A stretch of 64,000 bases of DNA, taken from contig NZ_JACSPV010000009.1 in assembly GCF_014836955.1 (NCBI RefSeq), positions 52,407 through 116,406 on the forward strand, read 5' to 3'. Positions 43,388 through 51,673 of the stretch are shown here, piece by piece; position 1 is the first letter of the stretch; each line of letters begins with the position of its first letter. Both the position numbers and the translations under genes were made by a program. The notes beneath the pieces were generated by a model. The model was not told where the DNA came from, searched no databases, and saw nothing but the letters and a program-made list of their open reading frames with translations. Source of the DNA: Bacillus norwichensis. GTDB taxonomy: Bacteria; Bacillota; Bacilli; Bacillales; Bacillaceae_C.

Positions 43388-44014
43388 ATGATAGAGTTTT
43401 CAACATTAGGAACATTTTTTGTGGTGGTTTTAGGTTTATTTTTGGTACCCGGTCCTGCGGTACTTTTAACTTTGTCCAGCACCATACGAGGAGGTAGAAA
43501 AACAGGGATTCTAACAGGGCTAGGTATTGCAACAGGTGATTTTATACATACAATGTTTGCTGTTTTGGGGCTGTCTGCTATTTTGATGACTTCAGCTGCT
43601 GCATTTAACCTTGTCAAATATGCTGGGGCAGTTTATTTGATTTATATGGGGCTTAAAGCTATTGCAGAAAAGCCCAATAAACAAGACCTTCCTTCCGTCT
43701 CAAAGTCATCAAACCTTCAATCATACAGACAAGCCGTTTTGGCAGAGGTATTGAATCCAAAAACGGCTATTTTCTTTTTAGCTTTTCTGCCTCAATTTGT
43801 CCATCCTGAAAAGGGCACTGCGATAGTTCAATTCTTATTGCTAGGTTTGATATTTGTGATTATGAGTTGTCTTTACACTACCTTGATTGCTATCAGTGTT
43901 CGACTCATTGGCCGTTTGATGAAGAGAACTGCCAAACTTGGACAATGGAGTGGAAAATTTGCAGGTTTGATTTATATATGGCTTGGTGTAAAAGTAGCTT
44001 TTCAACAGCGATAA
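43388..44014 (+). CDS. LysE/RhtB family exporter
   Basis: A 208-residue exporter with six membrane segments and the family signature LVPGPAVLLTLSSTIRGGRKTG near residues 20-40 and AEVLNPKTAIFFLAFLPQF near 130. It exports amino acids or their analogues. AAGGAGCGAT precedes the ATG. It stands alone within the cargo region between the DUF1772 gene and a decayed stretch. Confidence 0.9.
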   Translation: MIEFSTLGTFFVVVLGLFLVPGPAVLLTLSSTIRGGRKTGILTGLGIATGDFIHTMFAVLGLSAILMTSAAAFNLVKYAGAVYLIYMGLKAIAEKPNKQDLPSVSKSSNLQSYRQAVLAEVLNPKTAIFFLAFLPQFVHPEKGTAIVQFLLLGLIFVIMSCLYTTLIAISVRLIGRLMKRTAKLGQWSGKFAGLIYIWLGVKVAFQQR

Positions 44015-44387
44015 AAAATCCGTATGTGATCATGCAAATTGCCTCTGGTCGCCATTATTGGCGGAGGAAAAGCGGGAATCAATACGCCTGAGGCTTCTGA
44101 AGAAAGAGGGCAGGCCAGCACAAATAGCTTATCGATTGAATGGCCGGTTGTTCTGGCTAGTGCTTTCTTTGTCCATTCTCCATTACTTGTCCGATCGTTT
44201 AGGAGTTTCCCAACGGATCGGACCCTGTGAATTGATGATCTACTTTTGTTGTATTTACGTGCTAATACGTCGACTACTTTTTCGGGGAATTTTACCACCG
44301 TATCGACCACGAACATAACAAACTCCCATATTCCTCCCGATCTAACCAAAATCCTGAAAGAGATCAATGAGATATAAAGTGAAACTT
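44015..44387. other. Decayed stretch after the exporter gene
   Basis: Several overlapping open frames exist on both strands (for example one reading EEKRESIRLRLLKKEGRPAQ on the plus strand), but none has a ribosome site, a start in the right place or a recognisable domain. It looks like degraded coding DNA. Confidence 0.4.
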
Positions 44388-44424
44388 CATTCAGTGGGGG
44401 TTTTTTTCATCCCCCACTGAATAG
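44388..44424. terminator. Strong hairpin with T-rich loop
   Basis: ATTCAGTGGGGG (44389-44400) and CCCCCACTGAAT (44411-44422) are perfect arms around TTTTTTTCAT. It can end transcripts from the left. Confidence 0.75.
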
Positions 44425-44439
44425 TAAGGATCAAAGGCT

Positions 44440-44637
44440 AAATTCGCAACATCCTGTCGGCAGGCTCAAAGCACGACATCCTGTCGTTTCGCCCGCACTA
44501 GTACGTCCTGTACGTCGCAACGCCTTTGTGACCTTCGTCCAGCAGGCCTGAACCAATCGGGTATTTACTGGCAGTTGTCCCCCACTTACAATTCTCGTTT
44601 TCACCTCGAATTCTTGAAGTGGGGGGCTTACTGTCAG
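44440..44637. repeat. Dispersed repeat copy 2 within an imperfect inverted repeat
   Basis: Contains caggctcaaagc and acgacatcctgt (44461-44484), related to 8499-8522, and ttcgcccgcactagt, related to 58582-58596. The right part has ctggcagttgtcccccactt (44569) facing an inverted, related arm, aagtggggggcttactgtca (44617). The second arm ends at the stop codon of the kinase gene and may act as its terminator. Confidence 0.55.
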
Positions 44638-46446
44638 TTAATTCGGGATCAATCCGTTCTCTATACACTTTTCTACAGCTTGGTCACGATTGTTTACACC
44701 AAGTTTGGCGTACATTTCGGAAGCATAATTCCTAACTGTACCTTCAGATAGAAAAAGTCTAGCGGCAATGGTCTTGTAACGCATACCTTTGGCTAAATAG
44801 TGAATAATTTCAATTTCTCGAGATGTCAGTCCATAATCATTTTTGTCATGTTTACCAGCTGAAATATTTTGCTCCTTCAATTTTTCAAACACCTGATTAG
44901 CAATTTCATGGTAGATAATGGTATCTCCACGGTGAATGAAACGAAGGGTATCAATGAGCTCTTTTGCTTGAATAGACTTAAGTAAATAGCCATTTGCTCC
45001 TTTTTGCAGAGCCTCTACCGCTTGATCGATATTCTCAAAAGATGAAAGAATCACAATCTTGATCATGGGATTCTTCTCCTTTATCGCTTCCATGGCTTCT
45101 ATTCCATTCATATTTGGCATATTTACATCCATAAGCACGATATCGGGCTGGTTTAGGCTACTTAATGATAAGGCATCTTCTCCAGATTCAGCAATACCGA
45201 CAATTTGCAGTTGATTGTGACTCTCCAAAGTTGTCTTCAACCCATCCAAAATGCCAGGTTGATCATCTACTAAGATTACCTTGAGCGTCTCGGTATTAGC
45301 TTCGCTGTTTCTTGGAATAGTACAGATAATCACCGTTTCTTCCATATTGTCTGTATGTATGGATAAATTTCCTTGCAAAGCCTGCAATCTTTCTTTCATC
45401 GCACGTAAGCCAAAGCCGAGTTCAATTTTTTTCGCTTGTTCCAATACACCATTGTCTTCAACTTGCAAGCGTAGCTCCAAGCTGTCGAAGTATAAAGATA
45501 CTTTAATTTCACTTGCTTGCCCATGTCTAACAGCGTTCGTTAATGTTTCCTGAATGCAACGAATAATCGTTAATTTAACTTCCTTTGATAAGTTGTATTC
45601 ATCTCCAAAATATCGAAATTTAACAGACGTATCCGTACTTTCCATAAATTTGTCAATTAACTGTTTTACATATTGAACAAGTGATAAATTCATTGCGGAT
45701 GGTTCCAACTGATGTACAAGCTTTCGCATGTCTTGTAAACCGTCACGTGCCGTGTTCAGTAAAACGTTCAGTTTATGTCCAACCTTTTCATCCGCCAACG
45801 AAGAATGGATTGTCTCCATACCCATGATCATCGTGGTAAACGTATGACCGACCGTATCATGCAACTCCCGCGATAAACGATTACGCTCCTCCTGCAGAGT
45901 AAGTTGTTCCACCTCGTATACATATTGTTCAAGCACACTGTTTTGCTTATGGATGATCAAGCTTTGCTTATGGTTGGTCACAAGTAATTGAAAAGCATAA
46001 CCAAGTCCAAATGCTACACCATAATTCGATATTAAACGAAGAAAAGTGTCGGTCAAAGATTGATCGGTTACCATTCCGATGATAAAAGGAATGACCACAA
46101 TAGTTAAAGGTCCGGACCAAATATAGACTCTTAGGATACTGTAAAACCCTATCACAAAAGCAATCGGGATAAACTGCCATAATGCATCATGAAGAAGGAA
46201 TGTCAAAAAAATGCAATAGCTTCCAGAAATGATGATCTCCGTAAGTATGAAGTATTTTCTAAAAAATTGCTGAATTAAAAATGGAATTGAAAAGACAATG
46301 AAGGGCAATCCAAACAGAATCCAAAACGGAAATGATAAAATATTATGAAATTCCCACAAGCCGATTAGGACAGAGAGTAACCAAATGGAGCGAACAGCAA
46401 ATACCATCCAGTCATACCAGTACCACTTTTTGATGATGTCATACAT
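44638..46446 (-). CDS. Membrane histidine kinase fused to NarL/LuxR-type response regulator
   Basis: One 602-residue chain holds a whole two-component system. Residues 1-155 carry five or six membrane segments. A linker coil precedes the HisKA_3 box with H196 in LSRELHDTVGHTF, then HATPase with N-box TLTNAVRHG (about 301-309) and GFGL. At about 388 a receiver begins, LKVILVDDQPGI, with phosphoacceptor D440 in DIVLMDVNMPNMNG and K490, and the chain ends in a LuxR-type HTH (about 537-600, LTSREIEIIHYLAKGM). Kinase and regulator are normally separate. At the joint a TAA exists in a neighbouring frame and ACG stands where an ATG could have been, so fusion by a small indel is possible. GCGGGG precedes the ATG at 46446. 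A sensor-domain gene is divergent. Confidence 0.88.
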   Translation of the reverse strand: MYDIIKKWYWYDWMVFAVRSIWLLSVLIGLWEFHNILSFPFWILFGLPFIVFSIPFLIQQFFRKYFILTEIIISGSYCIFLTFLLHDALWQFIPIAFVIGFYSILRVYIWSGPLTIVVIPFIIGMVTDQSLTDTFLRLISNYGVAFGLGYAFQLLVTNHKQSLIIHKQNSVLEQYVYEVEQLTLQEERNRLSRELHDTVGHTFTTMIMGMETIHSSLADEKVGHKLNVLLNTARDGLQDMRKLVHQLEPSAMNLSLVQYVKQLIDKFMESTDTSVKFRYFGDEYNLSKEVKLTIIRCIQETLTNAVRHGQASEIKVSLYFDSLELRLQVEDNGVLEQAKKIELGFGLRAMKERLQALQGNLSIHTDNMEETVIICTIPRNSEANTETLKVILVDDQPGILDGLKTTLESHNQLQIVGIAESGEDALSLSSLNQPDIVLMDVNMPNMNGIEAMEAIKEKNPMIKIVILSSFENIDQAVEALQKGANGYLLKSIQAKELIDTLRFIHRGDTIIYHEIANQVFEKLKEQNISAGKHDKNDYGLTSREIEIIHYLAKGMRYKTIAARLFLSEGTVRNYASEMYAKLGVNNRDQAVEKCIENGLIPN

Positions 46447-46525
46447 AAGAGAACCCCGCTTATTTAATGATGTGACTATCACTATTTTACTACAAGTCAT
46501 TATGAATATCAGTCATGAAAACAAA

Positions 46526-46538
46526 TGACAAAATGTCA
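46526..46538. promoter_or_regulatory. Palindrome in the divergent kinase/sensor control region
   Basis: TGACA-AAA-TGTCA is a perfect 5-3-5 palindrome. Related agtcat words at 46495 and 46511 lie beside it. The location between two divergent genes, one encoding a LuxR-type output domain, suggests a binding site. Confidence 0.5.
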
Positions 46539-46635
46539 CTATGCCTTATGACGTGAAGTATGGATAATGAAATAAGTATTGGACAGTGAGGAATCTAATG
46601 CTACTTCATTATTAAAAGAAAAGGTGGTTTTCTGT

Positions 46636-47211
46636 ATGAAAATGCTTATCTTTAATTTTAAAAACTTTCTGTATTTGTTCCTTTGGTTTTTCATTGGCTT
46701 CTTATACTTCGCTTTTTATTTAATAAGCGTAACGTTTTCCGTAGGAGTAAGCTTTACAGTTGTCGGCATTCCGATTTTAGCTGGAGTTTTTCGAACGATT
46801 CCTTTTTTTCTGGATTTAGATCGAAAGGCAGCAGAAAAATATGCGTACATCAATATTCCTAACTTAAAGTGGGACCCACAGGATAAAGTGATAAAGGAAA
46901 TTTCAGACAAAAGAAATTGGTTTGCTGTGGGGATCATGGTTTTTCCAAGATTTCTTCTAGGTTTCTTCACTTTTATTGCTGCTTTTGTCTGTTATTTACT
47001 GCCAATCGCGATGATTTTATCACCTTATTTGTATAGATTATTTGATATGACCGTCATGATGATCACGATTGATACATTACCACGTGCTATAGTAGCTTGC
47101 ATAGCAGGAATCATTTTATTGTTATTGTTACCCCGTTTGGCGGAAAGAATTGTAAAGTGGGCAGGGAGTTATACAGAGAATATATTGGAAACGATTCGAA
47201 GCTGGCGATAA
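46636..47211 (+). CDS. Sensor-domain (PF13796-type) membrane protein
   Basis: A 191-residue membrane protein with four or five helices (about 10-35, 37-58, 100-125, 128-145, 155-175). Text such as FTVVGIPILAGVFRTIP and the hydrophobic layout fit the putative sensor domain found fused to kinases. Here it is a separate gene divergent from the fused kinase-regulator, so it may deliver the signal. AAAGGTGG stands 8 bases before the ATG at 46636. Confidence 0.7.
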   Translation: MKMLIFNFKNFLYLFLWFFIGFLYFAFYLISVTFSVGVSFTVVGIPILAGVFRTIPFFLDLDRKAAEKYAYINIPNLKWDPQDKVIKEISDKRNWFAVGIMVFPRFLLGFFTFIAAFVCYLLPIAMILSPYLYRLFDMTVMMITIDTLPRAIVACIAGIILLLLLPRLAERIVKWAGSYTENILETIRSWR

Positions 47212-47598
47212 GCGTTTGATGATCGTATGTAATATAGGAGGATAAGGCTTTACTATATGTAGTGAATTTATCAAATGGAGATTAAAAAAATCTAAACCTC
47301 CGTTTCTCCCTTTAAAAAAGGATTTCATAAGGGGACATTAATTTTGCTTTTTTTAAGCTACGATATATCAAAAACATCTTGGATAATTATGAAACCATTA
47401 TAGCAGTAATGTCACAACAAACAGCATCTAGTACAAATATCAATTTTTATGCCCAACTGGTTGATTATCAGTTGGGCCTTATATTTTTTAAAAAAATAAG
47501 ATCACTGATATTTTTGGCATTTTATAAAAAATCTTGTTGAAGGTTATGAAAGGGGAAATCATCACCCACCTTTGCGGTTGCGAAGGGAGAGGATATGC
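47212..47598. other. Spacer between cargo and regulation module
   Basis: No gene is seen. GCCCAACTG (47451-47459) and CAGTTGGGC (47469-47477) form a perfect stem followed by CTTATATTTTTT, a good terminator for the cargo side. The part before the sigma-like gene is purine-rich near GGGAGAGG. Confidence 0.65.
47451..47489 (+). terminator. Terminator at the end of the cargo region
   Basis: A perfect 9-bp stem (GCCCAACTG/CAGTTGGGC) is followed by a T-rich tract. Confidence 0.8.
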
Positions 47599-48036
47599 AT
47601 GATAGAACCAGATCGTACCGAATGGCAAGTTCGCTGTGCATTTAATGCTTTTTGTAAACGTGTGTTGAAGAATGAAGCAATCAATATTTTTAATGAAAGA
47701 AAACAACGACAAGCAAAGGAGATGACATTTTCTGATCTCACCCCACAAGAAGAAAATCAACTCTATACCTTAGATAAGCAATATGAAGGAGAAGAAGGAC
47801 AAAGTTTTCAAGTGGCTGGAAAGAAAATCACTCCGAAATTACTTGCTGAAGCCATGCGTACCTTGCCAAAGGAAAAGCGTATCACTGTCCTACTATACTA
47901 TTTTTTTCAACTGTCTGATGTGGAAATTGGTCAACTACTCGACATTCCACGTAGTACAGTTCAGTATAGGCGGACAAGCTCTTTTGAACGGTTAAAGCGA
48001 TTTTTGGAGGAACATGCAGATGAATGGGGTGATTAA
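47599..48036 (+). CDS. Sigma-70-like factor of the ICE (Tn916 Orf7-like)
   Basis: A 145-residue protein with a region 4-type HTH near the C terminus (MRTLPKEKRITVLLYYFFQL, DVEIGQLLDIPRSTVQYRR). The N-terminal part (YEWQ-like TEWQVRCAFNAFCKRVLKNEA) matches the sigma-like Orf7 family of Tn916. It likely controls excision or transfer genes. GAGAGG precedes the ATG at 47599. The next gene overlaps by 17 bases. Confidence 0.88.
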   Translation: MIEPDRTEWQVRCAFNAFCKRVLKNEAINIFNERKQRQAKEMTFSDLTPQEENQLYTLDKQYEGEEGQSFQVAGKKITPKLLAEAMRTLPKEKRITVLLYYFFQLSDVEIGQLLDIPRSTVQYRRTSSFERLKRFLEEHADEWGD

Positions 48037-48274
48037 TTCTAATATTGAAAACAACGAGCGTGGTTTATTGCCGTACCCAATTATTTTAGCTGCAAATAAG
48101 GGTGAGCCAGAAGCAATGAAAGTAGTTGTTTTGCATTATGGAAGCTACATGACAAGCTTATCTATGCGTAAGCTCCGTGATGAACAAGGAAATACTTATT
48201 GGGGCATCGATGAAGATACACGCGAACACTTACGAGCGAAGCTTATGCAATCTGTTTTAGCTTTCAAGATTTGA
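48020..48274 (+). CDS. HTH protein of the ICE (Tn916 Orf8-like, HTH_16)
   Basis: An 84-residue protein with the helix-turn-helix text PYPIILAANKGEPEAMKVVV and LHYGSYMTSLSMRKL. It matches the small HTH partner of the Tn916 sigma-like factor. GGAGG stands 9 bases before the ATG at 48020; the ATG at 48014 is only 3 bases away and less suitable. It overlaps the sigma-like gene. Confidence 0.85.
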   Translation: MNGVINSNIENNERGLLPYPIILAANKGEPEAMKVVVLHYGSYMTSLSMRKLRDEQGNTYWGIDEDTREHLRAKLMQSVLAFKI

Positions 48275-48366
48275 TGAAATAATGGTTAGGTTTTCCCTTT
48301 CATTAATCATAATTTGATCTTTGACAAAGAAAGCATGGAAGATAACGCCATGCAGTATAAATAAAA

Positions 48367-48618
48367 AATCAGATACGTTTTACTGATGATGAGCCACTTG
48401 ATTCATACGCCACGACTTTCGTTAGAAACGAGCGATAATCTATGAATCTAATGCAATCGTGGTGGATTGCTGGCGATAACTCATTAGTTAGGATAATGAT
48501 ACTCCCCTACCGTCATGGTTCGAGCGTTCAAAGCGTCGCAAACTATGAGTAGGGCTGGAAGAAATACTTGCAGGGGTGAAATTCCCGTGGAGCTGTACCG
48601 ACAGCCGTCTGATTTTTT
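48367..48618 (+). ncRNA. Candidate structured non-coding RNA upstream of xis
   Basis: The 250-base segment has no open frame but many perfect local stems. An outer stem AATCAGA (48367-48373) with TCTGATT (48608-48614) closes a set of hairpins: GATTCAT/ATGAATC (48400/48442), GCAATC/GATTGC (48453/48465), TCATTA/TAATGA (48481/48494), CCCTA/TAGGG (48505/48550, with inner TCAT/ATGA and GTT/AAC), GGG/CCC (48574/48584) and GCTGT/ACAGC (48592/48601). A T6 run follows the outer stem, like a terminator. The segment lies between the HTH gene and the excisionase-like gene. I cannot name the class. Confidence 0.65.
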
Positions 48619-48683
48619 AATAGTATTAAATTATCGTTGTTTCTAGTATGTATTCTTCTGTTAGTGAAAGGGAGGTATATATA

Positions 48684-48890
48684 ATGAAGGAACTGATTAC
48701 AAAAGATGATTTAATTCAACTTGGGTATCCTAAATATACTTCGATACGAATTATTAGACAAGCCAAACAAATCATGGTACAAAAAGGGTATCCATTTTAT
48801 AATAATAAACGCTTAGGGCGTGTACCAAAAATGACAGTCGAATCGATTCTAGGTTGTGAACTAGAATTGGAGGAAGACAGTCATGGCTAA
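48684..48890 (+). CDS. DUF3173 excisionase-like protein
   Basis: A 68-residue basic protein with a MerR/Xis-like winged-helix: MKELITKDDLIQLGYPKYTS, IRIIRQAKQIMVQKGYPFYN, NKRLGRVPKMTVESILG. The DUF3173 family sits directly before integrases in many Firmicute ICEs and is thought to act as the directionality factor. GGGAGG stands 8 bases before the ATG at 48684. It overlaps the integrase gene by eight bases. Confidence 0.88.
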   Translation: MKELITKDDLIQLGYPKYTSIRIIRQAKQIMVQKGYPFYNNKRLGRVPKMTVESILGCELELEEDSHG

Positions 48891-50091
48891 AACCAAATAT
48901 GTAGGGGTTTATATTGATAACAATGGTCAATATTTTTATGAAACGGAGTTAGGAACGGATCGCATTACTGGAAAACGACTCCGAAAAAAAGGACGTACGA
49001 ACCAACAAGGAAGAAAGTTTACTTCTGCATTGCAAGCTTATAAAGAATTGGTACGGGTGAAAAATGAATACCATCAAGCAAATGGTTATGGAAATTATCA
49101 CATGACATATGGTCAATTCATGGACACTGTGTACATTCCAGCTTATGAAACCGAGGTGGAAGAAAGTACTTTTTACGTTCGCAAACGAACTTTAGAAAGT
49201 ATGAGAGATCGTTTTTCAAACATTGAGCTTCGTTCTTTAGCAGTAGAAGATGTCCAACGTTATCGAACCTGGTTACTTTCTGATAAAGGAGCTGGATATT
49301 CCCAAGCATATGCAAGTTTGGTATTTGGTATGTTTCGTAAAAGTCTGGATATGGCAGTTGATATGCAATATCTAGAAGTGAACGTGTCTAAAAAGGTGAA
49401 GGCTATCCCTAAAGGAAAAGCGGTTGTCCCATATTGGACAAAGAAAGAATTTGAAAAAGTTATCTCGGTTATTTGTCTGGATGACTTTTATGAACATTTA
49501 TGTTTTGTGATGTTGTGGACGTATTTCATGACGGGGATACGGGTTAGTGAAGGAACGGCCTTGTGGTGGGATGATATAGATTTTAAAAACAAACGGCTTC
49601 GCGTTCATCACTCACTGTATTTAATAAATAAAAGCAATTGGAAACGAAAAGATTATACAAAAACAGAGGATGGTAAACGGATCATCTCTTTGGATGAGGA
49701 TACGATACAAGTGTTGCAAGAATGGAAACAACGACAATCAAAAATAGGGATTGACGATTTTATTTTTAGTTATGATGGAGCGCCAATGATTAAATCGACG
49801 CTTGCTAGAATTATTCAACGTTATGCAAAACTTGCAGATGTTCATCGTATTCAAGCTAAAGGACTCCGACATTCGCATGCGTCTTATCTCATTAATGAAT
49901 TTAATGTTTCTGTTTTGATTTTATCAAAGCGTATGGGACATTCGAGTCCAGAAATTACGTTAAAGCATTATTCACATATGTGGTCAGGTGTAGATGAACT
50001 AATTGCGGAAGAGATGACAGGTAACATTAATATACGAACAGCGGAAAAATCAAGTATATCATTTAATGGGAATCAAGCAGTAAAAAAATAA
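48883..50091 (+). CDS. int: Tyrosine integrase of the ICE
   Basis: A 402-residue site-specific recombinase. It has an N-terminal arm-binding domain (about 5-55, KTKYVGVYIDNNGQYFYETEL), a SAM-like core-binding domain (about 65-150) and a catalytic domain with R in MTGIRVSEGTALWW, the GLRHSHASYLI block, H in MGHSSPEITLKHY and the tyrosine nucleophile in HYSHMW. It catalyses integration and excision. It lies at the right end of the element, about 85 bases from the junction, with the subterminal repeat directly after its stop. Confidence 0.95.
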   Translation: MAKTKYVGVYIDNNGQYFYETELGTDRITGKRLRKKGRTNQQGRKFTSALQAYKELVRVKNEYHQANGYGNYHMTYGQFMDTVYIPAYETEVEESTFYVRKRTLESMRDRFSNIELRSLAVEDVQRYRTWLLSDKGAGYSQAYASLVFGMFRKSLDMAVDMQYLEVNVSKKVKAIPKGKAVVPYWTKKEFEKVISVICLDDFYEHLCFVMLWTYFMTGIRVSEGTALWWDDIDFKNKRLRVHHSLYLINKSNWKRKDYTKTEDGKRIISLDEDTIQVLQEWKQRQSKIGIDDFIFSYDGAPMIKSTLARIIQRYAKLADVHRIQAKGLRHSHASYLINEFNVSVLILSKRMGHSSPEITLKHYSHMWSGVDELIAEEMTGNINIRTAEKSSISFNGNQAVKK

Positions 50092-50092
50092 G

Positions 50093-50163
50093 TTCCGCCA
50101 GAATCCCCGCCAATACAATTTAAAGGTGTGATAAACGTTGATATAGCAATGTTTCGGCGTCAC
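50093..50163 (+). repeat. Right subterminal repeats of the ICE
   Basis: ttccgccaga at 50093-50102 and atccccgccaa at 50102-50112 repeat the left-end words at 10395-10417. aacgttgat at 50133-50141 and ttcgg downstream mirror 10333-10353. They probably bind the integrase arm domain. Confidence 0.6.
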
Positions 50164-50176
50164 CTGCACACTTGGA

Positions 50177-50470
50177 GTGGGCGTAGTCATGGGAGGATTC
50201 TTAGCATCTGCTGCAGATATTATGATGGCCTATGCGATTTCGTCTTTGTTGTCTGATGATAACGGATTTGCCTCCATTGACTTAGATACTACATTTCATC
50301 GGCCGGCATTTGAAGGGATGATCGAAATCAAAGCGGAAGTGGAGAGGCTTGGACGCACGATTGGTTACGTGACTGCAGAGTTGGTTCAAAACGATAAGAA
50401 AGTGGCTTCATGTGTTTCATCTGTGTTAATCCAACAAAAATCAATAATCTTGCCGAAGGAAGATGCCTGA
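50177..50470 (+). pseudogene. C-terminal part of the split hotdog thioesterase
   Basis: From GVVMGGFLASAADIMMAYA to the TGA at 50468-50470 the sequence is the main part of a PaaI-like hotdog thioesterase, including the active-site region and IDLDTTFHRPAFEG. The frame is open to a TAG at 50144, so bases before about 50180 come from the ICE. A GTG at 50177 could start translation but there is no ribosome site. The N-terminal part is at 10142. The second thioesterase gene follows after two bases. Confidence 0.8.
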
Positions 50471-50472
50471 AA

Positions 50473-50946
50473 ATGAAAAAAGTGGATGAAAGAAAAGTAC
50501 ATCAATCATTCTATAAGGATATCTTTTCCATAATGGAACAGGAGCCGTATGCCCAGCATTTGGGGATCAAGCTGGAAGCGTTAGGGGAGGGAACAGCATC
50601 TGCAAGATTAGAAGTAAAGAAATATATGCTGAATGCACATGACACAGTGCATGGGGCGATTTTATTCGCTCTGGCGGATTACGTGTTTGCTTCTGCCAGT
50701 AATTCTTATGGAAAGACAGCTGTTGGCCTTACTACAACAATGAACTTTATGGCTCCTGCCAAAGAGGGGGATATTCTGAGGGCGGAAGCGGTCGAGGAGA
50801 AGAAAAGCAACAGGCTTGCCTGGTATAAGATCAAAGTGTTCTGTGATGATGAACTGCTGGCAACGATGGATGCTACCGTTTATCGTAAAAATGATTTTTT
50901 TGTTCCAGTAGAGGAAATGGAGCAAGAGACCGGCTTCAAGAAATGA
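50473..50946 (+). CDS. paaI: PaaI-type hotdog thioesterase
   Basis: A 157-residue acyl-CoA thioesterase. The hotdog helix carries the active-site text NAHDTVHGAILFALADYVFA, and GKTAVGLTTTMNFMAPAKEGD follows. PaaI hydrolyses stalled phenylacetyl-type CoA intermediates of the paa pathway. The ATG at 50473 follows AAGGAAGATG; the longer frame enters the previous gene. Its end overlaps livF on the other strand by 11 bases inside a bidirectional terminator. Confidence 0.82.
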   Translation: MKKVDERKVHQSFYKDIFSIMEQEPYAQHLGIKLEALGEGTASARLEVKKYMLNAHDTVHGAILFALADYVFASASNSYGKTAVGLTTTMNFMAPAKEGDILRAEAVEEKKSNRLAWYKIKVFCDDELLATMDATVYRKNDFFVPVEEMEQETGFKK

Positions 50947-50963
50947 AGCTGGTCTCTTTTTTT
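50924..50963. terminator. Bidirectional terminator between paaI and livF
   Basis: GAGACCGGCTTC and GAAGCTGGTCTC form a near-perfect stem around AAGAAAT, followed by a T7 run. It contains both stop codons of the convergent genes. Confidence 0.85.
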
Positions 50964-51673
50964 CCTCCCAAATATGCGTCCCGGACACGGGGATCTTTCA
51001 TCAGTTCTTTTGCATCTCCATTAATGACAATTTCTCCTCGTTCTAAAACACAGGCACGGTCTGCTACCTTTAGAGCCGCTTTTACATTTTGTTCTACAAG
51101 GATGATCGTTGTATTGAATTCTTTTCGAAGCTGATCAAGGATATTCATGATATCTTTCACAATCAAGGGTGCCAGACCCAACGACGGTTCGTCAAGCATC
51201 ATCAATTTCGGATTAGACATCAAACCTCGGGCAATGGCCAGCATTTGCTGTTCCCCGCCGCTTAACAATCCGCCGGGGCGATCTTCCATCGTTTTTAATT
51301 TCGGGAACAATTCATAACAGCGATCCACGTCTCTTTGCAAAGTCTTTTTACCCTCTTTAATCCGATGGTAGGCCCCAAGCATAAGGTTATCTTTTACGGA
51401 AAGGGCATCAAAGATTTGTCTTCGCTCCGGGACAAGGCAAATCCCCTTCTTGACAATTTCCTCTACCTTTTTTTTGCCAAGGTTTTGGCCTTCATATATG
51501 ATAACTCCTTCTTTTTGGAGATATACTCCAGCAATGGTGCCAAGCAGGGTGCTTTTTCCAGCACCATTGGAACCAACAATGGCAAAAATTTCTCCTTTTT
51601 CAAGCTTAAATGAAATCCCTTTTAGTACATGGAGGAACCCGTGATAGGTGTGAATGTTGTCGACTTGAAGCAT
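50936..51673 (-). CDS. livF: Branched-chain/aromatic acid ABC transporter ATPase LivF
   Basis: A 245-residue ATPase: Walker A GSNGAGKSTLL, signature LLSGGEQQMLAIARGL, Walker B LMMLDEPSLGLAP, H-loop LVEQNVKAAL. The text CLVPERRQIFDALSVKDNL is typical of LivF. It is the last gene of the five-gene minus-strand operon for a Liv-type importer and starts directly after livG. In a paa cluster the system probably imports phenylacetate or a related aromatic acid rather than leucine; that is inference from location. Confidence 0.9.
   Translation of the reverse strand: MLQVDNIHTYHGFLHVLKGISFKLEKGEIFAIVGSNGAGKSTLLGTIAGVYLQKEGVIIYEGQNLGKKKVEEIVKKGICLVPERRQIFDALSVKDNLMLGAYHRIKEGKKTLQRDVDRCYELFPKLKTMEDRPGGLLSGGEQQMLAIARGLMSNPKLMMLDEPSLGLAPLIVKDIMNILDQLRKEFNTTIILVEQNVKAALKVADRACVLERGEIVINGDAKELMKDPRVRDAYLGGKKETSFIS

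Larger units (their letters stand above)
10304..50179. mobile_element. Integrative conjugative element of the Tn916/ICEBs1 superfamily, about 40 kb
   Basis: The ends are set where the two thioesterase halves stop matching their reading frame, so each could shift by several bases. Gene order is that of Tn916: YdcP-like proteins, FtsK-like ATPase, oriT, MobT, TcpD, ArdA, TcpE, VirB4, VirB6-like, CwlT, TcpC, cargo, sigma-like factor, HTH protein, DUF3173 and integrase. Just inside the ends are short direct repeats: aacgttgat (10333 and 50133) and ttccgccaga (10408 and 50093), candidate integrase arm sites. No perfect long direct repeat is seen at the junctions, only ggatcggg against ggagtggg, which suggests a short coupling sequence as in Tn916. 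All conjugation genes look intact. Confidence 0.9.

Noticed and set aside
44002..44367. 121-residue minus-strand frame after the LysE gene
   Set aside because: It has no ribosome site, overlaps the end of the exporter gene and contains no recognisable domain.
48570..48618. FMN riboswitch
   Set aside because: Only the GGGTGAAATTCCC-like word matches; the other conserved RFN stems are absent and the downstream genes are not riboflavin-related.
10304..50179. Prophage
   Set aside because: An integrase is present, but there are no capsid, tail, terminase or lysis genes; the gene order is that of a conjugative element.
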